A DNA stretch of 11,051 nt, taken from the NCBI GenBank assembly GCA_937995275.1, contig CALKKN010000261.1, forward strand, positions 1 through 11,051, read 5' to 3'. Every line of letters begins with the position of its first letter. Positions within the stretch are counted from its first letter, which is position 1. The notes beneath the pieces are model-generated. The model worked only from the letters and a program-made list of their open reading frames with translations, ran no database searches and was not told the DNA's origin. Positions 5,824 through 11,051 of the stretch are shown here, one piece after another. The stretch is from an uncultured Lysobacterales bacterium. GTDB taxonomy: Bacteria; Pseudomonadota; Gammaproteobacteria; Xanthomonadales; SZUA-36. The translations under genes were made by a program, and so were the position numbers.

Positions 5824-6681
5824 TTAGCGCATGCGCCGGGACCTGAGCAAGCTCTCGACGGAAAATGTCGCCGTATCGCCGTCGGGCGTGCGGACCGGTT
5901 GGCCTTCACCGGGCCCATATGCGGTGCCGTAGACGATTTCATAGGTCACCGAGCAGCTGCCGCCGGGCGGCCCGGGCGAAAAAGCCGATTCCAGCAGGAA
6001 TTTCCAGCCCGGTACCAGCAGCGACATTCCGGTTGAATCGAGTTCGAGCATCAGCGCTGCCAGGCTCGGATACTGCACCGTGATGATCTCCATATCCATG
6101 ACAGGTTCCCTGAAGCCGCCGGCCACCAGCCCGTCTCCGACCTCCATGAGGTCCGGGAACTCCGGGATATGCCGCCCGTCAGCCAATCTGGCCGACGCCT
6201 CCCGCAACTCGCGCAACGTCGCCGGGCCAAGGGTCGAAAAGAGTAGCATGCCGTCCGGCTGCAGGATTCTCCGGAACTCGCTGAACAGCGCGGCAGGGTC
6301 CGGGGACCAGTGAATCGCCAGATTGGAGAACAGCAGATCGGCCGAGTCAGGTGCGAACGGCAGGGCCGACAGGTCGGCGCACACCACTCCGACCGGGCGC
6401 AACAGGGACGCCCGGCGTCGCGCCTGGGCCAGCATCCCGGTGGCCGAGTCGATCCCGACCACGCGGGCCCGCCGGAACATCTTCTTGAGCGCGACGCTGG
6501 CCTTCCCGGTGCCGCAGCCGAGGTCCAGAATACATCGCGGCTCCCGGCGGGAGTGAGCGCAGCGTTCGAGTAACCGCTTGCCCACTTCCTGTTCCAGGGC
6601 GGCGTGGCGGTCGTAACGCGCTGCCGCGCGGTTGAAGGTTTCGCGTACGGTCCCTGTGTCCAACATATCGGGTTCCGGCAT
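5824..6681 (-). CDS. bioC: malonyl-ACP O-methyltransferase, biotin synthesis
   Basis: BioC methylates the free carboxyl of malonyl-ACP with S-adenosylmethionine, which lets the fatty-acid synthesis enzymes build the pimeloyl precursor of biotin. The 285-residue cytoplasmic protein shows the BioC N terminus VRETFNRAAARYDRHAALEQEVGKRL. It has the class I motif ILDLGCGTG (51-59), the acidic strand end VVGID (74-78), ADLSALPF (102-109), SNLAIHW (119-125), LFSTLGPATLRELR (147-160) and VTYEIVYG (245-252). This is more specific than a generic methyltransferase. The ATG at 6681 has GAGG 4 nt upstream (GAGGAACCATG), which decides it over in-frame ATGs further upstream. No other bio gene is in the window. 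comF diverges across 156 bp, and I see no clear BirA-type palindrome there. Confidence 0.88.
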   Translation of the reverse strand: MPEPDMLDTGTVRETFNRAAARYDRHAALEQEVGKRLLERCAHSRREPRCILDLGCGTGKASVALKKMFRRARVVGIDSATGMLAQARRRASLLRPVGVVCADLSALPFAPDSADLLFSNLAIHWSPDPAALFSEFRRILQPDGMLLFSTLGPATLRELREASARLADGRHIPEFPDLMEVGDGLVAGGFREPVMDMEIITVQYPSLAALMLELDSTGMSLLVPGWKFLLESAFSPGPPGGSCSVTYEIVYGTAYGPGEGQPVRTPDGDTATFSVESLLRSRRMR

Positions 6682-6837
6682 GGTTCCTCGTTCCCGGTTT
6701 GGGCCCATTGTGCCGCCCCGCCCCTGCCCGGACCAGTCGCAGCGACGAATTCCGACAGGCGGCCGGGGCAAAGTCCCGCAGTCGCCGCGGCCGTGGGGCC
6801 GTACGCTGAGTGTGCACCCGATCACCGAGCCGATTCC

Positions 6838-7575
6838 ATGTTCCCACAACCTGCGGCCACTCTCCGGCTTCCTGGCCCTGGCGCCCTGCTCGATCTGCTG
6901 ATGCCTCGCCACTGTGTGCTGTGCGGCGCAGCTTGCGGCCCGGAGAATCTTTGTCCGCCCTGCCGGGCAGATCTTCCCCGCGCCGAATACCCGTGTACGC
7001 TCTGTGCCCTGCCCATCCGGCGTGCTGGTCGCCCGGTGTGTGGTCCCTGCCTGCGGCGGCCTCCGCTGTGGGACCGGGCTGTCTCCGGCCTGGTTTACCG
7101 GTTTCCCGTCGATCGGCTGGTATGCCGCCTGAAATTCGGCCATGACCTGTCCTGCGTCGACATCCTGGCCGGGGAATTGACCGATGCGGTGAAGTGTGCC
7201 GGGGAGCCGCCGGATGTGATTGCACCCGTTCCCCTGCATCGTACCCGGCACTTTGTCAGGAACTTCAACCAGGCCGACCTGATCGCCCGGCGGCTGGGCA
7301 AGGCGCGCGGAATCCCGGTGGTCAGCCGCCTGCTGGTGCGCACGCGCCGAACACTGGCGCAGTCGGGCCTCGATGCGACCCAGCGCAGACGGAACCTCCG
7401 GGGAGCGTTCGTGTGCAGCCCGCGCGGGGCCGGGGGCCCGGCCGGGCGGCACATTGCGGTGATCGACGACGTGATGACCACGGGCACGACGCTGGCCGAA
7501 TGTTGCCGGGTACTGAAACGCGCAGGCGCCGACCGCGTCTCCGCCTGGGTGACAGCCCGGGCGCCGCCTCCCTGA
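6838..7575 (+). CDS. comF: ComF/GntX-family phosphoribosyltransferase-like protein
   Basis: This 245-residue cytoplasmic protein has an N-terminal cysteine-rich zinc-binding part followed by a phosphoribosyltransferase fold. Four Cys-x2-Cys pairs are seen at 26/29, 39/42, 53/56 and 68/71. They are followed by the family segments LKFGHD, IAPVPLHRTRHFVRNFNQADLIAR and RTRRTLAQSGLDATQRRRNLRGAF, and by the PRPP-binding motif VIDDVMTTGTTL (D210, D211). ComF is required for DNA uptake in naturally competent bacteria, while homologues such as GntX occur widely in gammaproteobacteria, so competence cannot be inferred from this gene alone. ATG 6838 leaves the usual short hydrophobic lead (LLDLL) before the first cysteine; no strong ribosome site is visible. 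The stop is 7 bp from the stop of convergent ubiA. Confidence 0.9.
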   Translation: MFPQPAATLRLPGPGALLDLLMPRHCVLCGAACGPENLCPPCRADLPRAEYPCTLCALPIRRAGRPVCGPCLRRPPLWDRAVSGLVYRFPVDRLVCRLKFGHDLSCVDILAGELTDAVKCAGEPPDVIAPVPLHRTRHFVRNFNQADLIARRLGKARGIPVVSRLLVRTRRTLAQSGLDATQRRRNLRGAFVCSPRGAGGPAGRHIAVIDDVMTTGTTLAECCRVLKRAGADRVSAWVTARAPPP

Positions 7576-7582
7576 GCCGCCG

Positions 7583-8491
7583 TCAGCCGGAGTAGGTGCC
7601 TGTCACCGCGAAATGCAGCAGCAAGCCCAGAAACAGGCTGATGCCGACCCAGTTGTTGTTCAGGAAAGCCTGGAAGCACTCGGCACGGCCGCGTTCCCGG
7701 ATCAGGTACAGCTGCCGCCCAAACAGGGCTGCGGTAACCGCAAGCGCGCCGTACCACGGCCAGCCAAGGCCGAGTTGCCAGCCCACCGCAGCCAGCAGGC
7801 TGAGCATCACTGCCATCAGCACGGCGATCACAGGGACGTCGTAGCGCCCGAACAGAATTGCGGTAGACTTGATGCCCACCGCCAGGTCGTCGTCACGGTC
7901 CACCATGGCGTACTGCGTATCGTAGATTACCGACCAGACCGCGTTGATCGTCAGCAACCACCAGGCAACTGCAGGTACAGCGCCGGTCTGCGCGGCGAAC
8001 GCCATCGGGATTCCCCACCCGAAGGCGATTCCGAGGACGACCTGGGGCAAGTGCGTGAATCGTTTGAAGAACGGATAGGTCGATGCCAGCACGGCGCCGG
8101 CCAGCGCCAGCTTTAGGGTCAGCGCGTTGGTCAGCAGAACCAGCAGAAAGGCGATCAGCATCAGCGCCAGGAACAGCCCGAGCGCCTCCCGCAATTGCAG
8201 TTCTCCTGAGGCCAGAGGACGCTCCCGTGTGCGCTCCACGTGCTGGTCCAGGTCGCGGTCGGCCATGTCGTTCATGACGCAACCGGCGGCCCGCATGAGG
8301 ACCACACCAGCTGTGAAAATGAGCGCGTTCTTGAGCGTCGGCCGACCGCTGCCCGCCAGCAGGAGCGCCCACCAGGTGGGCCAGAGCAGCAGCAGGATCC
8401 CGATCGGACGGTCGAACCGCATAAGCCGCCAGTAGGCGTTCCACCTGGACGTTCGCGCGCTCCTCGGCATTGCAGATCCATTCCCCGGCAT
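7583..8491 (-). CDS. ubiA: 4-hydroxybenzoate polyprenyltransferase (ubiquinone synthesis)
   Basis: UbiA joins a polyprenyl chain to 4-hydroxybenzoate in the inner membrane, the first membrane step of ubiquinone synthesis. With the first ATG the protein is 302 residues, against about 290 in E. coli. It opens with RLMRFDRPIGILLLLWPTWWAL and carries both Asp-rich prenyl-diphosphate/Mg sites, NDMADRDLD (74-82) and DTQYAMVDRDDD (191-202). It contains about eight or nine hydrophobic segments. An in-frame ATG at 8470 gives an N terminus nearer the E. coli length, with GGA 6 nt upstream, and may be the true start. ubiC is not adjacent, so chorismate lyase must be encoded elsewhere. The gene diverges from tatD across about 104 bp. 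Confidence 0.95.
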   Translation of the reverse strand: MPGNGSAMPRSARTSRWNAYWRLMRFDRPIGILLLLWPTWWALLLAGSGRPTLKNALIFTAGVVLMRAAGCVMNDMADRDLDQHVERTRERPLASGELQLREALGLFLALMLIAFLLVLLTNALTLKLALAGAVLASTYPFFKRFTHLPQVVLGIAFGWGIPMAFAAQTGAVPAVAWWLLTINAVWSVIYDTQYAMVDRDDDLAVGIKSTAILFGRYDVPVIAVLMAVMLSLLAAVGWQLGLGWPWYGALAVTAALFGRQLYLIRERGRAECFQAFLNNNWVGISLFLGLLLHFAVTGTYSG

Positions 8492-8561
8492 GGCTGCCGC
8501 TATTCTGACCGCTTCGGTGACGAGTGCAAGTCTGCGGGCTGGTGGCGCCGGCCAGATTCGC

Positions 8562-8567
8562 TACAAT
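8562..8567 (+). promoter_or_regulatory. candidate -10 box of tatD
   Basis: TACAAT matches TATAAT at 5 of 6 positions and lies about 29 bp before the tatD start in an otherwise GC-rich ubiA-tatD spacer. No good -35 is seen at 16-18 bp, so confidence is limited. Confidence 0.4.
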
Positions 8568-8595
8568 GCCCGCTGCTATCGGGGAACGGGCTGGC

Positions 8596-9390
8596 ATGGA
8601 ACTGGTCGACATCGGGTGCAACCTGACCCACGACTCCTTTGACGGTGACCGGGCGGCCGTGCTGCAGCGCGCCCGTGACGCCGGCGTCGTGCAGATGATC
8701 GTGACCGGGGCCAGCGAGGCGGGCAGCCGGGCCGCGGCGGAACTCGCTCGCAGCCATCCCGGCGAACTGTACGCTACGGCTGGGGTGCACCCGCACCTGG
8801 CCGCCGACTTCACCGACGACAGCGAATCGCTGTTGCGCGCGCTGAGCCAGCGGGAACTCGTGGTGGCAGTCGGCGAGACGGGACTGGACTATTTCCGGGA
8901 CTTCTCGCCCCGCGACGTCCAGCGCGAGGCGTTTCAGAGGCAGCTGCGCATTGGCGTCGACAGCGGGCTGCCGCTGTTCCTGCACCTGCGCGACGCACAT
9001 GACGACTTTTACGCCATCCTCAGCGAATTCCGCGACCGGCTCGCTGATGTGGTGGTGCACTGTTTCACCGGCAGCCGCGCAGAAATGCATGCCTACCTCG
9101 ACCTGGACTGTTACATCGGCATCACGGGCTGGATCTGCGATGAGCGCCGGGGCACCCACATGAAGGACTACCTGCAGGACATTCCGGCCGACCGCCTGCT
9201 GGTCGAGACCGACGCACCCTACCTGAAGCCGCGCAACCTGCGCCCCAAGGTCAAGACCCACCGCAATGAGCCGCAATGGCTGCCCTGGATCGTGGGGACG
9301 CTGGCGGCGGCGCGGGGCGAACACCCGGACTTCGTCGCCGAGCGTACCACCGAAAACGCCCGACGCTTTTTCCGCATCCCTGCGCGCTAA
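8596..9390 (+). CDS. tatD: TatD-family metal-dependent deoxyribonuclease
   Basis: This 264-residue cytoplasmic TIM-barrel hydrolase is close to E. coli TatD in length (about 260) and sequence. E. coli TatD is a 3'-5' exonuclease implicated in DNA repair after oxidative damage; despite its name it is not needed for Tat export. Visible motifs are DIGCNLT (5-11; as in E. coli TatD it lacks the His-x-His of YcfH-type paralogues), AGVHPH (62-67), VGETGLDYFRDFS (92-104, with E94), FLHLRDAH (H130), HCFTGS (H155), YIGITGWICDERRG and ETDAPYL (D206). The ATG at 8596 gives the expected N terminus; an upstream in-frame ATG only adds a non-homologous lead. tatA, tatB and tatC are absent here. It is probably a single-gene unit. 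Confidence 0.93.
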   Translation: MELVDIGCNLTHDSFDGDRAAVLQRARDAGVVQMIVTGASEAGSRAAAELARSHPGELYATAGVHPHLAADFTDDSESLLRALSQRELVVAVGETGLDYFRDFSPRDVQREAFQRQLRIGVDSGLPLFLHLRDAHDDFYAILSEFRDRLADVVVHCFTGSRAEMHAYLDLDCYIGITGWICDERRGTHMKDYLQDIPADRLLVETDAPYLKPRNLRPKVKTHRNEPQWLPWIVGTLAAARGEHPDFVAERTTENARRFFRIPAR

Positions 9391-9395
9391 ACCCC

Positions 9396-9422
9396 AATCG
9401 CGGCTAAAGCCGCTCCTACAGG
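9396..9422 (-). repeat. REP element (GTAG-type, Pseudomonas/Xanthomonas class)
   Basis: The minus strand reads CCTGTAGGAGCGGCTTTAGC followed by CGCGATT, that is, the GTAG head followed by the palindrome GCGGCTTTAGCCGC. This is the widely dispersed extragenic palindrome of pseudomonads and related gammaproteobacteria, which is mobilised by RAYT (REP-associated tyrosine transposase) proteins. It fills most of the 41-bp gap between the stops of tatD and the desaturase, a usual REP position, and could block 3' exonucleases or end transcription there. Only one copy is in the window. Confidence 0.8.
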
Positions 9423-9431
9423 AACAACCGG

Positions 9432-10580
9432 TTACATCACCTGCGAGGTGAGGATGACCAGGCGCTTGTGCTGCTGCTTCAGGCTTTTTTCCAGCTCGCG
9501 GTAACGCGTTGTCAGGGAAGCCGCCTCGGTTTCGATACGCTCGGCCAGCTTTTGCCGGCCCTGCTGCACACGCTCCATTTGCAGCTGCTGCCACTCGCGA
9601 ATCGTGTCCATGAACTGGGCGTATTCGGATTCCAGCTGCGCTTTCCAACTGGGGTTCACGTCACCCTGCTCCAGCTTGCTCCGGGCGCGCTTGAAATCCA
9701 TATTCAGGCGGGCGCGCAGGACTTTGAACATCGGCGCGCGCTTGCGGTTGCGGGCCAGGCCGAGCAGGGCGCAGGTCGAGATGAACCACTTGTTGATGTC
9801 CAGGTGCCACCAGCGGATGCCGCAGCGGTAGTCGCTCTGGAACATGTGGTGGTAATTGTGATAGCCCTCGCCGTAGGTGATCAGGGCCAGGAAATGCTGG
9901 TCCCTTGCCGAGTTTTCGTCGGTATAGGGCTGCCGGCCCCACATATGCGCCAGCGAGTTGATGAAGAAAGTGACGTGATGGTTGATGACGAGGCGGAGCA
10001 CGCCGGCCAGCAGAAACATGCCCAGAACGTCCCCGGTCAGCCAGCCCAGGAGCAGCGGCACGGCGACATTGGTGACCCAGACCAGTGTCCAGTACCAGCG
10101 GTGTTGCCAGGCGGCCACGGGATCCTTCTGCAAATCCGGGACGACACTGTAGTCGATTTCGCTGCTGCGATAGTCTTTCAGCATCCAGCCGATGTGGGCA
10201 AACCAGAAGCCCCGACCGATCGAGTAGGGATCCTTGTCGTTGTCGTCGACGTCACGGTGGTGGATACGGTGACGCGCCGACCAGACGATGATACTGTTCT
10301 GCAGCGCCATGCCCCCCATGACGGCCAGGAACCACTTCAACAGCGGGTGTGCCTGGTAGGTCCGATGGGACCACAGCCGGTGGTAGCCGCTGCCGATGCC
10401 GATACCGTTCAGCACCAGAAAAATGCCGAAAAACAGCCAGCTCCAGCCGTTATAGCCATGGGTGAAGCCGTACCAGGGCACTACGGTCACGGCCGCGAGG
10501 AAAGTAAGGCCCAGAACGGCGGTAACGCTCCAGTTCACTGGGGCGATTTCGGGTTTCCGGGGTTGGGGAAGTTCTGACAT
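9432..10580 (-). CDS. membrane fatty acid desaturase (delta-9 acyl-CoA/acyl-lipid type) with C-terminal coiled coil
   Basis: This 382-residue inner-membrane di-iron desaturase introduces a cis double bond into long acyl chains and so affects membrane fluidity. Hydrophobic stretches lie at about 18-36, 45-63, 80-100 and 165-200. The three histidine boxes are HRLWSH (67-72), HRIHH (104-108) and HNYHH (241-245), as in the delta-9 stearoyl-CoA desaturase family. The catalytic part ends near 290. Residues about 295-375 are charged and rich in Glu, Gln, Arg, Lys and Leu, a predicted coiled coil that ordinary members lack. The start is ATG 10580 with AGG 8 nt upstream. A palindrome 20-37 bp before the start is a possible repressor site. 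No ferredoxin or reductase partner is adjacent. It resembles P. aeruginosa DesA/DesB-type enzymes, but which one is not decided. Confidence 0.9.
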   Translation of the reverse strand: MSELPQPRKPEIAPVNWSVTAVLGLTFLAAVTVVPWYGFTHGYNGWSWLFFGIFLVLNGIGIGSGYHRLWSHRTYQAHPLLKWFLAVMGGMALQNSIIVWSARHRIHHRDVDDNDKDPYSIGRGFWFAHIGWMLKDYRSSEIDYSVVPDLQKDPVAAWQHRWYWTLVWVTNVAVPLLLGWLTGDVLGMFLLAGVLRLVINHHVTFFINSLAHMWGRQPYTDENSARDQHFLALITYGEGYHNYHHMFQSDYRCGIRWWHLDINKWFISTCALLGLARNRKRAPMFKVLRARLNMDFKRARSKLEQGDVNPSWKAQLESEYAQFMDTIREWQQLQMERVQQGRQKLAERIETEAASLTTRYRELEKSLKQQHKRLVILTSQVM

Positions 10581-10599
10581 TCGAATACCTGTGGATTGA

Positions 10600-10617
10600 T
10601 GAGCGGATGTTCGTTCA
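10600..10617 (-). promoter_or_regulatory. candidate TetR-type operator upstream of the desaturase
   Basis: TGAGCG-N6-CGTTCA is an 18-bp palindrome with one mismatch (five of six positions pair). It lies between a TAAAAT box (10629-10634, minus, a 5-of-6 match to -10) and the desaturase start, where a repressor would block transcription. Desaturase and unsaturated-fatty-acid genes in pseudomonads and enterobacteria are controlled by TetR repressors (DesT, FabR) at sites of similar size. The likeness is by position and form only. Confidence 0.45.
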
Positions 10618-10628
10618 CTTAACCAATC

Positions 10629-10634
10629 ATTTTA
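10629..10634 (-). promoter_or_regulatory. candidate -10 box of the desaturase gene
   Basis: TAAAAT on the minus strand, in the only AT-rich patch of the 136-bp spacer, lies about 49 bp before the ATG. A TTGTCA at 10657-10662 resembles a -35 but is 22 bp away, which is too far for standard sigma70 use. The assignment is tentative. Confidence 0.35.
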
Positions 10635-10716
10635 AACGGTTCCGGTTGCCGGCGCATGACAAAATGCGACATGCACCTGTCACCCCACGGCCTCCCCGGG
10701 GGGGTCGGGCTGCCCC

Positions 10717-11051
10717 TCAGGTCCGCAGTCCGACCCCTCGATGCAACAGGTAAAGACAGCAGGCGAACAGGATCGCACCGGCGAAGAGTATGACCCCGTA
10801 GGCCAAGGCCAGGCTGACGTCCGACACGCCCAGCATGCCGAATCTGAAGCCGTTCACCATGTACAGGATCGGGTTGAGCACCGAGACCCGCTGCCAGAAC
10901 TCCGGCAGCAGCGCAATCGAGTAGAAAACTCCACCCAGGTAAGTCAGCGGCGCCAGCACGAACGTGGGGATGATGGCGATATCGTCGAATTTCTGAGCGA
11001 AAATGGCGTTCACCATGCCGGCCAGCGCGAACACGACCGCCGTCAACAGCA
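10717..11051 (-). CDS. yadH: ABC-2 type transporter permease, YadH-like (5' part outside window)
   Basis: The last 110 codons are visible, ending with TGA at 10717-10719; the frame stays open through the window's end. The sequence FAQKFDDIAIIPTFVLAPLT, followed by YLGGVFYSI, LLPEFWQRVS, LNPILYMVNGFRFGMLGVSD and a final RGVGLRT, closely follows the C-terminal part of E. coli YadH, the inner-membrane permease of the YadGH ABC exporter. About three hydrophobic segments are seen. The substrate is unknown. The partner ATPase (YadG type) would be expected upstream, beyond 11051. The in-frame TTG at 11044-11046 is internal, not a start, because the full protein is about 256 residues. No clear terminator follows; the downstream sequence is GC-rich with a weak hairpin at about 10655-10675. 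Confidence 0.9.
   Translation of the reverse strand, partial: LLTAVVFALAGMVNAIFAQKFDDIAIIPTFVLAPLTYLGGVFYSIALLPEFWQRVSVLNPILYMVNGFRFGMLGVSDVSLALAYGVILFAGAILFACCLYLLHRGVGLRT

Noticed and set aside
9266-9451. 61-codon plus-strand frame reaching through the REP element
   Set aside because: It is a shadow frame of tatD with no motif; it ends in the REP and the 3' end of the desaturase.
10655-10675. GCATG...CATGC inverted repeat as a yadH terminator
   Set aside because: The stem is only about 5 bp with an 11-nt loop and there is no proper T tract after it on the minus strand.
1-11051. CRISPR array, toxin-antitoxin or defence gene cluster
   Set aside because: No regularly spaced direct repeats and no proteins of these classes were found; all sizeable coding regions have housekeeping assignments.

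Overview
The window reads as chromosomal DNA of a high-GC gammaproteobacterium. The evidence is a ubiA, tatD, zapE, bioC, acpH and yadH gene set with strong likeness to the enterobacterial and pseudomonad proteins, a tRNA-Arg(CCG) close to the E. coli sequence, and a Pseudomonas/Xanthomonas-type REP element. Genus cannot be told from the sequence alone.

Layout. 1-585 is an AT-richer, gene-poor stretch: the 3' tail of an IS30-family transposase (1-134), about 400 bp without a convincing gene, and the terminator of a tRNA-Arg gene that lies at 586-662 on the minus strand with its own promoter. 820-3078 (+) holds a membrane-anchored c5-type cytochrome followed by an exported nuclease of the endonuclease/exonuclease/phosphatase (EEP) fold, whose signal peptide seems to begin at a non-canonical start codon. 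A convergent acyl-carrier-protein phosphodiesterase (acpH, 3024-3629, -) overlaps the nuclease's 3' end. Divergent from it is a two-gene unit, an alpha/beta hydrolase (COG2945 type) and the AFG1-like ATPase zapE (3757-5553, +). 5554-5823 is a noncoding block with several hairpins, including a strong terminator between convergent zapE and bioC. bioC (5824-6681, -) and comF (6838-7575, +) diverge. comF and ubiA (7583-8491, -) converge with 7 bp between stops. tatD (8596-9390, +) diverges from ubiA and converges on an acyl-lipid/acyl-CoA desaturase (9432-10580, -), with a single REP hairpin in the 41-bp gap. The window ends inside a yadH-like ABC-2 permease (10717-11051, -).

The genes are mainly housekeeping. 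Several touch acyl-chain metabolism (acpH: removal of the ACP prosthetic group; bioC: entry to biotin synthesis through fatty acid synthesis; desaturase: membrane unsaturation), but they sit in separate transcription units and I see no sign of a joint pathway. I found no undescribed defence, secretion or biosynthetic system. The points most worth checking are the apparent CTG/ATT start of the exported nuclease, the palindrome in the desaturase leader, the REP element, the hairpin-rich spacer after zapE, and the IS30/tRNA-Arg edge as a possible island boundary.
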